A DNA stretch of 64,000 bases, taken from positions 186,001 through 250,000 of the forward strand of contig NZ_SJUO01000004.1 of assembly GCF_004336985.1 (NCBI RefSeq), written 5' to 3'. The DNA comes from Exiguobacterium sp. SL-9. GTDB taxonomy: Bacteria; Bacillota; Bacilli; Exiguobacteriales; Exiguobacteriaceae. The translations under genes and the position numbers were made by a program. The notes under the pieces were generated by a model, which was not told the origin of the DNA, did no database searches, and saw nothing but the letters and a program-made list of their open reading frames with translations. Position 1 is the first letter of the stretch, and the number at the start of each line of letters is the position of its first letter. Below, one piece after another: positions 1-8,495 of the stretch.

Positions 1-1655
1 GTTTCACGTTTCAACTCTTGTTTCGTTTGATCCGCTTCCCGCTTCGACTGCTCCATACCTTGTTTTGCCTGTTGCTTCGCAACTTCGGCTTCTTGGTTCA
101 TTTGTGCTTTCTCTTGTTCGAGACCTTCTTTCGATACTTCTGTCTCATCAATCCGTTGCTCTGCTTTCTTCAAATAGCGAGCCGCTGTCTCACGTCCGCC
201 TAGACCGAAGGCAAGACCGAAGGCGAGGGCGACCGCACCGAGGATAAGCAAGAATGCCGTGTTGACAATCATCGGAGCAATACCGAGCTGGCTGATTGCC
301 ATGAAGAAGGCGATACCGAGAATCGCATATTTCGCGACGTGACGCAAGACGCTAGGTTGACCTGCTCCATCTACGAGCACACTGCCAACGAGACGTTCTG
401 CCATGTTCGCGAGCCAGAAACCGACTGCCAAGATGATGACGGCCGCAATGACCATTGGCAAGTAGGCAAAGATCGCTGTCGCAAGCGAAGCCATGAAGTC
501 GAGGTTCGCGACTTGAAGGGCTTCTGAGACGAACAACAGAATAATGATGATTTGAACGATGGTTCCGATGACTTGCGCGATTGATGTCGATGATGACGAG
601 CGACCACCGAGACCCATCTTGCTAGCAAGTGAGTTGACGCCTAAGTTTTCAAGGAGTGAGACAACAACGCCTTTCAACCACTTGGCAATGAACACACCGG
701 CGAGAATTAAGACGATGGCCACGATGATATTTGGAATCATCGCCAAGACATCGTTAAGCATCGAGATGGCCGGATCCGAGATTCCACGAATATCGAGTGC
801 CTCAAGTGCCGAAATGGTGACCGGGATCATAATCAAGATGAAGACAATCGTGCCGACTGCTTTCGCAAGACTTGATCCTTTCACGTAATCCGCTAAATGA
901 AGTTTTTCAGCAAAACGGTTAAGACCCGCTGCTTCCAAAAACTTCGTCAAGATATCGCGGACGATTTTCGCAACGATATATCCAATCGCGAAGATGAGTG
1001 CCGCCGCGACAAGTTTCGGAATGAAGGCGAGGAAACTGTTCAACAAGTCTTCGAACGGTCCGCTGATGCCCTGTAAACCAAGCGCGTCAAGTACCGCCGG
1101 AAGGGCTAACAATAAAACAAGATAGAAGACGATATTGGCGACCGTGTCGACCCATTTTGTCTGATTGACACTTGTCGACTCTTGTCCTGTCTTCTCCATC
1201 AACTTGTTCAAGTTGAGGCGATGACCCGCCATTTGAATGGCCTTCTTCAATAGTGTCGCGATAATCCAAGCAACGAGCAGAATGAGCCCCGCTTTGATGA
1301 CGCCTGTGATCAAGCCAGAGAAACCGGCATAGATTTGGCTGAACGGTTGCGTAATCGCAGGCACGTTCATGAATTCAAAAATGATTAAGAATGCGAGAAG
1401 CAATACACCGAAGAAGACGACTTTACCGATGATCCGCTCAGGCGTCCACCGTTTCTCTTCTTTGCCTGGTTTTCCAGGTTCACCTTCTTGTTTGACACCA
1501 ACACGGTCGTCAAGGCGTGCTTTGCGAAGCGCTTTGCGCGTCACGTTTTCCAGAACTTTCGCCAAAATGAATCCGACGACTAGAATGACTAATGCGAGCA
1601 AAAGCTCAGGCAGCCATGACATGAACGTGTTGAAGTTATACGTAGTATCGTTCAT
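1..1655 (-). CDS. CmpX-like multi-TM-helix membrane protein (partial, 3' end outside window)
   Basis: The frame is open from an ATG at 1655 (AGGAGG just upstream) through the window edge, giving at least 550 residues without a stop. The translation has several long hydrophobic helices arranged as repeats. Two copies read roughly 'GIS-P---LL/MLN--LA-IP' followed by a long helix and a 'LGV-SLA-KMGL'-type amphipathic segment. This matches the conserved TM-helix repeat of the CmpX/YdgA-type proteins annotated as mechanosensitive ion channel family. The last ~60 visible residues are Lys/Glu/Gln-rich and look like a coiled coil. No MscS beta-domain is seen in the visible part. Likely an inner-membrane protein with a role in osmotic or envelope stress; the true function is uncertain. 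Confidence 0.75.
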   Translation of the reverse strand, partial: MNDTTYNFNTFMSWLPELLLALVILVVGFILAKVLENVTRKALRKARLDDRVGVKQEGEPGKPGKEEKRWTPERIIGKVVFFGVLLLAFLIIFEFMNVPAITQPFSQIYAGFSGLITGVIKAGLILLVAWIIATLLKKAIQMAGHRLNLNKLMEKTGQESTSVNQTKWVDTVANIVFYLVLLLALPAVLDALGLQGISGPFEDLLNSFLAFIPKLVAAALIFAIGYIVAKIVRDILTKFLEAAGLNRFAEKLHLADYVKGSSLAKAVGTIVFILIMIPVTISALEALDIRGISDPAISMLNDVLAMIPNIIVAIVLILAGVFIAKWLKGVVVSLLENLGVNSLASKMGLGGRSSSSTSIAQVIGTIVQIIIILLFVSEALQVANLDFMASLATAIFAYLPMVIAAVIILAVGFWLANMAERLVGSVLVDGAGQPSVLRHVAKYAILGIAFFMAISQLGIAPMIVNTAFLLILGAVALAFGLAFGLGGRETAARYLKKAEQRIDETEVSKEGLEQEKAQMNQEAEVAKQQAKQGMEQSKREADQTKQELKRE

Positions 1656-1878
1656 TTACATCTTCCTCCTATCTCTTTTTGAATTGATTTCATTTATTTG
1701 ACTCTTTGTATAAATACCAACATTTTCATCTACCTAAACCTTGCCATTTCCTATCTCCCTATAACGGATTCATGAGAAAACAATTCTTTAGTAGGCGTTC
1801 TTAAAGAAAGAAGGCGTGTTTTTCTAAGTCAAATGTGATACGAATTAAAAGAAGAAGTCTTTTAGAGGAGGAAGTAGG

Positions 1879-2292
1879 ATGAACATCGCCCTGATTGCCC
1901 ATGACAAGAAGAAGGATGATTTAATCGTACTCGTGAAAGCTTACGCCCACGTTTTAGAAAACCACCATCTGTTCGCGACCGGCACGACCGGTAAGCGCAT
2001 CGCCGAGGCGACAGGCTTGCCTGTCCATTGCTTCCAGTCCGGCCCGCTCGGCGGCGACCAGGAAATCGGCGCCGCCGTCGCCCGGGGTGAAATGGATATG
2101 ATTATTTTCTTCCGTGACCCGTTGACAGCTCAACCGCACGAGCCCGATGTGAGCGCCTTAATGCGCCTCTGTGATGTCTATTCCATCCCCTTGGCGACCA
2201 ATATGGGCGGAAGTGAGATTCTCATCCGTAGCATCGAGCAAGGTGATTTTGACTCACTGACCTTGACCCATAATGACAGTCCCCCTGTATGA
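1879..2292 (+). CDS. mgsA: Methylglyoxal synthase
   Basis: 137 residues, full family length. MgsA converts dihydroxyacetone phosphate to methylglyoxal and phosphate, a bypass that relieves sugar-phosphate build-up. The protein starts [12 protein letters not shown] (phosphate-binding His and Lys region), carries the ATGTTG loop near residue 33, the [10 protein letters not shown] signature near residue 55 that contains the catalytic Asp, and the [15 protein letters not shown] stretch followed by LATN. AGAGGAGG precedes the ATG. It stands alone between the CmpX-like gene and an unrelated membrane protein. Two VOC-family proteins lie elsewhere in the window (8012 and 50465); whether either detoxifies methylglyoxal is not shown. 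Confidence 0.95.
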   Translation: MNIALIAHDKKKDDLIVLVKAYAHVLENHHLFATGTTGKRIAEATGLPVHCFQSGPLGGDQEIGAAVARGEMDMIIFFRDPLTAQPHEPDVSALMRLCDVYSIPLATNMGGSEILIRSIEQGDFDSLTLTHNDSPPV

Positions 2293-2323
2293 ATAACTTA
2301 TTAAGTAGAAGAGAGGAATTTTT

Positions 2324-3196
2324 CTGAAACCACACGTATCGAACGATCCGGTCGTTCAACAGTTTTACGATCAAGTCCGCACGCATTTGAACGACCTATT
2401 AGATGACAAGCAGCAAGTCGACCGATTACTCGACAGTTTGGCCGGTTATATTCAACAATCTGAAAAGAACGAGCAGTCCCTGGAAGGACTCACAAAACAA
2501 GACCCGCAAGATTATGCTCGATTTTTGATTGAACAGCCGAAGACAAATGAAGAATATCAACGTCGTTACCATCTGATGATTGAGGCGACAGACGAATTGA
2601 AGCCTCATGAGAAAGTGCAGGCCAATCGGGAGTTCGACTGGGCGATCGAACGGCTCAATGAAGTTCAAGTCAAACTCCAAGATGTCGAGATGCGAGATGT
2701 CTCCTTTTTAGCCTATACGAAAATCGAGGCCATCAAATCGTCACGTCGTGTCTGGAATCAATTCGGTTGGCTGCTCGGTATGATTTTGGCGTTCGCCTAC
2801 GCGAACTTGTTGCTCGTGATGGACGACGTGTTCAGCTTGCGCCTCTTCACGGCACCCGCCACGTCTTATCCGCTCGACTACTTCGCGTTCGTCCTCCCTG
2901 TGCTGTTGACCGGAGCCGTGTTTGGCCTATTGACGCGATTCCGACACCATTTCCAAACGTTAGGACGGCGGATTTTATTCGCACTTCTCATCGTAGGCGT
3001 GTACGTCGGTTTCGTCTTGTTGACCCAGCCCATCTTATTCGCACTCGGGTGGTCGTTCTTGATTCAATTGACACCTGTGTATGCACTCGTCCTTCTCGGA
3101 ATCAGTGGATTCATGGCCATGTGGACGTTGGTCGAGTTCGTCTGGAAAAACACGCGATGCCATCTCGGAAACGAAACATTGATGATTTATTATTGA
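2324..3196 (+). CDS. DUF1129-like membrane protein with probable CTG start
   Basis: About 290 residues. The first ~125 residues are soluble, charged and helical; they are followed by four or five hydrophobic segments (from ~residue 145: WLLGMILAFAYANLLL, YFAFVLPVLLTGAVFGLL, ILFALLIVGVYVGFVLL, LTPVYALVLLGISGFMAMW). This layout resembles the DUF1129 membrane proteins of Firmicutes, but the match is by pattern only. No ATG is available near the 5' end. CTG at 2324 is in frame and sits 7 nt after GAGAGG; an in-frame TTG at 2387 has no clear ribosome binding site. Starting at CTG adds 21 residues that continue the same helical character. Function unknown. Confidence 0.6.
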   Translation: MKPHVSNDPVVQQFYDQVRTHLNDLLDDKQQVDRLLDSLAGYIQQSEKNEQSLEGLTKQDPQDYARFLIEQPKTNEEYQRRYHLMIEATDELKPHEKVQANREFDWAIERLNEVQVKLQDVEMRDVSFLAYTKIEAIKSSRRVWNQFGWLLGMILAFAYANLLLVMDDVFSLRLFTAPATSYPLDYFAFVLPVLLTGAVFGLLTRFRHHFQTLGRRILFALLIVGVYVGFVLLTQPILFALGWSFLIQLTPVYALVLLGISGFMAMWTLVEFVWKNTRCHLGNETLMIYY

Positions 3197-3229
3197 TCAC
3201 GTCATTCTCGCCTTGAGATGGCGTTTTTT

Positions 3230-3254
3230 GTTTGAACCTTTGTGAGAACGGAAA
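3230..3254 (+). promoter_or_regulatory. Possible SigB-type promoter of YflT-like operon
   Basis: GTTTGA (3230-3235), 13-bp spacer, CGGAAA (3249-3254). This resembles the SigB consensus GTTTAA-N12-15-GGGWAW with one mismatch in each box. It lies about 55 bp upstream of a YflT-like general stress gene, a family that is SigB-controlled in Bacillus. Weak evidence by itself. Confidence 0.3.
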
Positions 3255-3308
3255 TTACTAATAGGGTGACGTCAATTAAAAATGAAACGAAATCGAAGGA
3301 GGCACAAC

Positions 3309-3824
3309 ATGTCGGATCGTAAAATTATTGGGTTGTTCCATAACGAGCAAGAAGTGATGGATAAGGTGAACGAACTCAAACAAGCTGGGGAAGCTGAGAA
3401 AAACATGCACGTCGTGGCCAAGCGGGACGGGGAAATTTCTGCCTTGCGCTACCATACCGATGTGAACGCCGAATCGGGGATTCGTGATGTCAACTGGTTG
3501 GACCGTGTGAAAGCGTTCCTTCACGGAAGTGACCGCATTCGGGATGAATTGCGGAACATGGGGCTCAGTGATGCGGAGGCTGAAGAATATTATACGTCGA
3601 TCGACGACGGCAAATTACTGCTTTACATCGATCAACACTCTTATGAGCGCTATCCGAACATGTATAAGAAAGATAGTGAACTCGACCACGATAAAGGCGA
3701 AGAAGCGGATGGCATCGCCTTCGATGCGAAGCCGTTCAATGATCATGACGAAGAACCGCATGGTACGAAGGACGACCCGATCGTCCGCGGACACTCTGGC
3801 TTAGAAGACCATCGCCGACTATAA
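3309..3824 (+). CDS. YflT-like general stress protein
   Basis: 171 residues. The N-terminal ~110 residues follow the YflT family: a short beta-strand with IIGLFHNEQEVMDKVNEL, a KNMHVVAKRDGEISALR strand, a segment with WLDRVKAFLHG, then LRNMGLSDAEAEEYY and a KLLLYID strand. These proteins are cytosolic and induced by heat or general stress in Bacillus; their molecular role is not known. The acidic tail carries one copy of a motif (ADGIAFDAKPFND) that is repeated in the downstream paralogue. The start is the ATG at 3309 preceded by AAGGAGG, not an in-frame ATG 27 nt upstream. It is followed after 13 bp by the paralogue. Confidence 0.8.
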   Translation: MSDRKIIGLFHNEQEVMDKVNELKQAGEAEKNMHVVAKRDGEISALRYHTDVNAESGIRDVNWLDRVKAFLHGSDRIRDELRNMGLSDAEAEEYYTSIDDGKLLLYIDQHSYERYPNMYKKDSELDHDKGEEADGIAFDAKPFNDHDEEPHGTKDDPIVRGHSGLEDHRRL

Positions 3825-3837
3825 GGAGGAAAACGAT

Positions 3838-4605
3838 ATGAGTGAGAAACGATTCATCAGCATGTATGACACGCAAGACGCGGCACTCGGTAAAGTGGAG
3901 GAGTTGCGTGCGAAGGGCTACAAAGATTCAGATATCTACGTCGTCGCGAAACACGAGGACAATGTCTCGATTTTACGTCGTCAGACAGACGTCCATACTG
4001 AAGCGGCGCACCATACCGGATGGTTCGATAAAGTCCGGGCTTTCTTGAGCGGACACGAGGATGTCCATGCCGGACTTCGCAATATGGGCTTGAGCGAGGA
4101 CGAGGTGAAACGTCATTACAGTGACGTCGAAGCCGGAAAGATTTTAATCTATGTGGATGAAGACTTCGAGCGGCGCCATACTGAAGGATTGACGGTCGAT
4201 TCGACACCATATAATGATTCGAAACATGATACGAGCCATCAAGGTCACCATACGGCCGACGGTCTTGAAATCGATTCGAAGCCATACAATGAATCGAAAC
4301 CCGATGCCACCCATTCAAATCAGCACACGTCCGACGGTGTAGAAATTGATTCGGAACCATATAACGATCCGAAACACCGTGATACGAGCCGGACCGACGA
4401 GCGTCACACGTCTGACGGTGTAGAAATCGATTCGAAACCATTCAACGAATCGACTGCCGACAATCCGAATCGGGCCGTCGACCCTGAACAGGACAAATTG
4501 GATAAAAAAGCAGAGTTGACTGACCGTGAGAACAAGTTACGTGGACTCGATGACCGGGCACTACGAAACGATTATGAAGATCCAGATAATATCCGCCGTT
4601 TCTAA
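3838..4605 (+). CDS. YflT-like general stress protein with repeated acidic tail
   Basis: 255 residues. Residues 1-110 are a YflT-like domain clearly paralogous to the upstream gene (WFDKVRAFLSG, LRNMGLSEDEV, KILIYVDED). From ~115 to ~205 there are four copies of a tail repeat of about 25 residues with core [A/S]DG[L/V]EIDSKPYN[D/E], separated by His/Asp/Ser/Thr-rich linkers. The last 50 residues are charged and predicted unstructured. TAAGGAGG precedes the ATG. It shares an operon with the 3309 gene and ends at a strong terminator. Tail function is unknown; such repeats could bind a partner, a metal or a membrane surface. Confidence 0.8.
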   Translation: MSEKRFISMYDTQDAALGKVEELRAKGYKDSDIYVVAKHEDNVSILRRQTDVHTEAAHHTGWFDKVRAFLSGHEDVHAGLRNMGLSEDEVKRHYSDVEAGKILIYVDEDFERRHTEGLTVDSTPYNDSKHDTSHQGHHTADGLEIDSKPYNESKPDATHSNQHTSDGVEIDSEPYNDPKHRDTSRTDERHTSDGVEIDSKPFNESTADNPNRAVDPEQDKLDKKAELTDRENKLRGLDDRALRNDYEDPDNIRRF

Positions 4606-4608
4606 TTT

Positions 4609-4646
4609 AAACAAGGACCTGACCGCACGCGGTCAGGTCCTTGTTT
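4609..4646. terminator. Bidirectional intrinsic terminator
   Basis: A perfect 17-bp stem (4609-4625 with 4630-4646) with a 4-nt loop, flanked by T-rich sequence on the plus side and by A-rich sequence that reads as T on the minus side. It serves both the YflT-like operon and the convergent dehydrogenase gene, whose stop codon lies inside the right arm. Confidence 0.9.
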
Positions 4647-5608
4647 TACGTCAGCCGATTTTTCGGTTCTGCCCCTTCGAGCACGTTCACGATGGCGTCC
4701 CGATTGAGCGCCATCATCGCAAGTCGGGTCTTGATTGAGGCACTACCGATATGCGGCAACGTCGTCACGTTCGGAAGCGTCAAGAGCGGATGGTCCATCG
4801 CCACCGGCTCTTTGGCGAACACATCGAGCCCTGCCGCCCAAATCCGCTGTTCTTTCAACGCTTCATAGAGCGCAGCCTCATCGATGATCTCACCACGGGC
4901 GACGTTGATGAAGACCGCTGTCTCTTTCATTTTCGCGAACTGTTCCGCCCCTAACATCCCACGTGTCTCTTCGGTGAGGGGGGCGAGGACGACGACGAAA
5001 TCTGATTGCTCGAGCAACTCGTCGAGTTCCGCGTAGACGAAACCGTACATCGATTCCGATTCATGACGACGCGTCCGATTGTGGTACAACACATCCATAT
5101 CAAAGCCACGGGCCCGGCGCGCGACTGCCTCCCCGATACGGCCCATGCCAATAATCCCGAGTTTCGCCCGGTACAAATCCATCCCGACGTAACCCATCGG
5201 TGTCCATGATTTCCATTCGCCGGCTCGTAAATCACGCTCTGCTTCTCCGAGCCGACGCGCTGTCATCATCATCAATCCGAACGCGAGATCGGCCGTCGTC
5301 TCCGTCAACACGTCTGGCGTGTTCGTCACGATGATGCCTCGCTCCTTGGCCGCTCCAAGATCGATATTGTTATAGCCGACCGCCAAATTCGAGATGACCT
5401 CAAGTTGCGGCGCCTGCTCAATCACTTCCCGGTCAATCGTATCACTGAGCATCGCCCAGAGCGCATGCGCCGACGATGCTTCGTTTAACAAGATGTCGCG
5501 TGGGACGCTCTTCGCCTCTTCTTCCCACATCCGGACCTCATACTTGTCCCGTAGCGGTGCCACCGCTTCTTCCGGTAAACGTCTCGTAATATAAATTCGT
5601 TTCTTCAT
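4646..5608 (-). CDS. D-2-hydroxyacid dehydrogenase (glyoxylate/hydroxypyruvate reductase type)
   Basis: 320 residues, standard family length. The NAD(P)-binding Rossmann motif GMGRIG is at residues 154-159. The catalytic triad is present: Arg238 in FINVARGE, Glu267 in DVFAKEP and His286 in LPHIGSA. The N-terminal catalytic domain contains VGYNNID and VTNTPDVLTE, typical of glyoxylate reductases and glycerate dehydrogenases (GyaR/GRHPR group). It probably reduces glyoxylate or hydroxypyruvate, although substrate cannot be fixed from sequence. It is a single gene, convergent with the YflT-like operon and sharing its terminator. Confidence 0.88.
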   Translation of the reverse strand: MKKRIYITRRLPEEAVAPLRDKYEVRMWEEEAKSVPRDILLNEASSAHALWAMLSDTIDREVIEQAPQLEVISNLAVGYNNIDLGAAKERGIIVTNTPDVLTETTADLAFGLMMMTARRLGEAERDLRAGEWKSWTPMGYVGMDLYRAKLGIIGMGRIGEAVARRARGFDMDVLYHNRTRRHESESMYGFVYAELDELLEQSDFVVVLAPLTEETRGMLGAEQFAKMKETAVFINVARGEIIDEAALYEALKEQRIWAAGLDVFAKEPVAMDHPLLTLPNVTTLPHIGSASIKTRLAMMALNRDAIVNVLEGAEPKNRLT

Positions 5609-5656
5609 TCCGTTTCCCCCTTTGTCTCGTCTCGATCAGTGTATCAAACGTGCGAA

Positions 5657-6799
5657 TCAAGCCTTCTTTTTCGTGACCGGATTTTGCTCCATGAACTGTT
5701 CGAACAGTGAGCCAAAGTCGCTGTTGAGCAATTGCTCGATCGTTTTCGATGAATCCATCGCATTCCGGTACGCGACTTCGTTGATGGCAAGTCCAATCGC
5801 CCACGTGATGCCTGATGCGACAGTCGCATTGATGACACTCGCGGCCGCGTTCGCACCCGGGAAGAACTTCATGACGTTCAGTAAAATCGTCTTTGAGAGC
5901 GCCCGTCCGATTTGCGGGATGATGGTGCTACCGATCAGTGTCTTCAGCATATCGTCGTTCGCTTTCACACCCCAATAGCGGAACAAGTGAACGCTCATCG
6001 TCACTTGAATCGGTGTGAGTGCGATCGCATCAGCGAACGGAAGTGGGACCGCGGCAGCCGTCCCGGCACTAGCGACATAACCCGAGATGATTCGGTTCGC
6101 TTTCTTCCGTTTCAACTTGAGCATCGCCTCACTCTCGGCATGGACCTCCATGAGCAGTCCTTCTTGGAGCGATTGGTCGAGTTGCTCGACGGACCACGTC
6201 ACGAGACGCTCCCAATCGAGATGGGCCCGAAGTTCTGGGTCGTGTAACAGTTCTTCGGCGACACTGACTTGAAACACGGCCTGTTCCGGGACGACGTCCG
6301 CCAGTTCATTCCGGAGCGCCGTCAGTTCATCTAGGTCGACTTGGTCGATTTGTGTCAACAGAACGGCGACCGATGTCGCTTCGTTCAACTGTTTGATGAG
6401 CGCCCGGTCGAGCGGTGTGACTCGTTTCATTGAGGCGTTGATGGCGTACCAAACGAGATGAATCTGTTCGGCCACCTCTTTCGTCTGGGCCTTTTCGACG
6501 AAGCCGATGACTTCGTCGGCGTACGCTTGTTGCCGGGCACTCCCAATCTCATACCCTTCACTGTCATAGAGCACGATGGCGATGTCGTCACTCATGAACT
6601 GATGAATCCCACGCGTCACCGGCTCACCGGCGGCGACTTTCGTCAAATCACGCCCGAACACATGATTGACGACGGAACTTTTGCCCGACCCGGTCGCTCC
6701 CGCAATCAAGATGTTCGGTTTCTTGACTTTGCCGCGCAACCGATCGAGTTCTTCTTTCAAATCGTACGTATCCAAATTGAACGGAACTTTTTTCTCCAT
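5657..6799 (-). CDS. Era-like GTPase with C-terminal hydrophobic domain (DUF697-like)
   Basis: 380 residues. The GTPase core has G1 GATGSGKSS at 34-42, a G3-like DSEGYE, and a G4 variant TQID in place of NKxD. The C-terminal part (~245-335) carries several moderately hydrophobic, Ala/Ile/Gly-rich helices, including a AGTAAAVPLPFADAIALTPIQ segment close to the DUF697 signature, so the protein probably touches the membrane. It lies 12 bp downstream of a second GTPase gene transcribed in the same direction, which suggests the two act together. The likely role is membrane or stress related; no specific pathway can be named. Confidence 0.8.
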   Translation of the reverse strand: MEKKVPFNLDTYDLKEELDRLRGKVKKPNILIAGATGSGKSSVVNHVFGRDLTKVAAGEPVTRGIHQFMSDDIAIVLYDSEGYEIGSARQQAYADEVIGFVEKAQTKEVAEQIHLVWYAINASMKRVTPLDRALIKQLNEATSVAVLLTQIDQVDLDELTALRNELADVVPEQAVFQVSVAEELLHDPELRAHLDWERLVTWSVEQLDQSLQEGLLMEVHAESEAMLKLKRKKANRIISGYVASAGTAAAVPLPFADAIALTPIQVTMSVHLFRYWGVKANDDMLKTLIGSTIIPQIGRALSKTILLNVMKFFPGANAAASVINATVASGITWAIGLAINEVAYRNAMDSSKTIEQLLNSDFGSLFEQFMEQNPVTKKKA

Positions 6800-6811
6800 A
6801 TCTATTCCTCC

Positions 6812-7930
6812 TCATTGATTGAGCGTCTGGCCGAGCCGTCGCATCTCTTCCTCGAATCCGCGGCGCACATCCAATTCGATTGTCTGCTTGACCAGTTCAT
6901 ACTGCTGATTGACGGCTTTTTTGATACCACGCTCCGCCGTCCTGCGCTTGAACGCCCAATAGATGAAATGGACGCCCGGAATCATCCCGAGCACCATCTT
7001 CCGAACGGTGCGATTGAATGAATAATCAAACCCGAGCTCGACCCGGCGCGTTTTGAAGACGAGGTCGGACGGGGCACCGACGAGCGGATAGCGCTCCATC
7101 AGTTGGATGTAGTGACGGACGCCTTGAGCCATCGCCGCCTCTGTCGTCTCGGCGGCCTCCTCGAGCGTTCGTTCCAAATCTTTTTCGATTTGGCGGGCTT
7201 TCCAGCTGATCATCACTTGCGGGGTGATCATACGAATCGTCTCAGCCGAATGATTGCTCCGGTCTCGCCATGCCGCCAACTCGGTCAATAAATGATGCGT
7301 CAAGTTGTGCGGCAGTTTTCGTTCGACGTCTCGCCACAGGTTGGTCCGATTGCGTTGCCACACCGCCTCATAGCCGATATGGGGTACGACTTGTCCGCCG
7401 AGCAACTTCTTTTCCACACTGTTGACGCGAATCATCGCATCCCGTGAAATTCCGAGTTCGCGCATGAGCACGTCCTCCATCGCTTCCGCCTTCTCGACGT
7501 TCATCGCACTGTCCGGGTTATAGTTCGTCAAGATGATCGTGACATTGCTTCGCTTCGCGTAGAGCGGTTTTAAAATGGATTCTAACTCATACGCCTCGAC
7601 GCGTCCTGAGTTGATGGACAATAAGTAATAGATTGTATGGAACCAGTCGGCGATATCGAGCGCACCTTCCCGTTGATTGACGATCGACAGGACCGCTTCG
7701 TGCCATTCGTCGGAGCGGTCCGCTTCGAGTCCCCACGTATCGAAGAAACGGAACAAAATACCTCGCTCGAGATCGTAGTATTCATATTCATGTAACCCCT
7801 CGGCCGTCACCGGGCTTCCGGCACGCGACTCGGCGACGTCACGCCCATAAATGTAATTTAGAAAAGCGCTCTTGCCGACCCCCGTCTTTCCCGCGATCAA
7901 TATGTTCGAGACAAGCCCCGTGTTGTCCAT
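6812..7930 (-). CDS. P-loop GTPase, partner of the downstream GTPase
   Basis: 372 residues. The P-loop GKTGVGKS is at 14-21, the G3-like motif is DTWG near residue 64, and the G4 position reads TNYN, so it departs from the NKxD consensus. The C-terminal half is helical and charged, with one short hydrophobic stretch (KMVLGMIPGVHFIYWAF, ~320). It starts at ATG 7930 after GGGGGAACC. The gene is first in a two-gene operon with the DUF697-like GTPase and shares the early VTAxGLH/VTRGIHQ region with it, so the two are distant paralogues. Function unknown. Confidence 0.75.
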   Translation of the reverse strand: MDNTGLVSNILIAGKTGVGKSAFLNYIYGRDVAESRAGSPVTAEGLHEYEYYDLERGILFRFFDTWGLEADRSDEWHEAVLSIVNQREGALDIADWFHTIYYLLSINSGRVEAYELESILKPLYAKRSNVTIILTNYNPDSAMNVEKAEAMEDVLMRELGISRDAMIRVNSVEKKLLGGQVVPHIGYEAVWQRNRTNLWRDVERKLPHNLTHHLLTELAAWRDRSNHSAETIRMITPQVMISWKARQIEKDLERTLEEAAETTEAAMAQGVRHYIQLMERYPLVGAPSDLVFKTRRVELGFDYSFNRTVRKMVLGMIPGVHFIYWAFKRRTAERGIKKAVNQQYELVKQTIELDVRRGFEEEMRRLGQTLNQ

Positions 7931-8011
7931 ATGGTTCCCCCTGCATTCGTTATATAATTACCATTATACTAAACGGACGGATTTGAAACGTCCGACGGAA
8001 GGATGAGACCG

Positions 8012-8398
8012 ATGTTGCATCATGTTGAATTGTACGTTTCTGATTTGAACAAGAGCCTTTCTGCTTGGGGCTGGCTCCTCACGGAACTCGGCTATACCGT
8101 TTACCAACAATGGGATGAAGGGAGGAGTTACCGTTTCGGTGACACGTATCTCGTCTTCGTCCAAACCGAGGCCGACCACCTCGAACCGTCCTATCATCGT
8201 AAAAAGACAGGGTTGAACCACCTCGCCTTTCATGCCGCGTCGTTGGAGCAACTCGAGCGACTGCGCTCGCAATTGCCTCAGCACGGATTCACGGAGCTCT
8301 ATGCCGACCGATTCCCTTACGCCGGTGGTCCGAACTATATCGCTCTTTATTTCGAGGATCCCGACCGTATGAAAGTCGAACTCGTGGCAACGATGTGA
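8012..8398 (+). CDS. VOC-family (glyoxalase/bleomycin-resistance fold) protein
   Basis: 128 residues with the two beta-alpha-beta-beta-beta modules of the VOC fold: an N-terminal LHHVELYVSDLNKSLSAW and a second GLNHLAFHAASLEQLERL, ending with YFEDPDRMKVELV. Metal-ligand positions can be read as His3/4, Glu and the final Glu in KVELV, so it may be a metal-dependent lyase, dioxygenase or isomerase. Substrate is not evident. ATG at 8012 is preferred over the ATG at 8003, because the GGAAGG ribosome binding site abuts 8003 and is properly spaced for 8012. It is divergent from the GTPase operon. Confidence 0.75.
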   Translation: MLHHVELYVSDLNKSLSAWGWLLTELGYTVYQQWDEGRSYRFGDTYLVFVQTEADHLEPSYHRKKTGLNHLAFHAASLEQLERLRSQLPQHGFTELYADRFPYAGGPNYIALYFEDPDRMKVELVATM

Positions 8399-8420
8399 AC
8401 AGTTGGAACGGCTTTCAAAA

Positions 8421-8450
8421 AAAAGTTTGTGAAAACAATTGCAAACTTTT
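8421..8450 (+). promoter_or_regulatory. Inverted repeat upstream of formate/nitrite-type channel
   Basis: Perfect 9-bp arms AAAAGTTTG (8421-8429) and CAAACTTTT (8442-8450) with a 12-bp spacer. A plausible -35 (TTGCAA, 8440-8445) and -10 (TAGACT, 8462-8467) with a 16-bp spacer overlap it. It may be an operator for the channel gene, or a weak terminator of the VOC gene because T residues follow the second arm. Confidence 0.4.
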
Positions 8451-8495
8451 TGTGGACCTCCTAGACTTAAGTTGTCTAAAGGAGGCTGTATTCAA

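Noticed and set aside
3857-4441. Minus-strand ORF of 194 codons opposite the YflT-like tail repeats
   Set aside because: Its Arg/Ser/His-rich content is the reverse reading of the repeats; no start signal.
8427-8444. Rex operator upstream of the FNT gene
   Set aside because: The left half fits TTGTGAA, but the right half matches TTCACAA at only four of seven positions.
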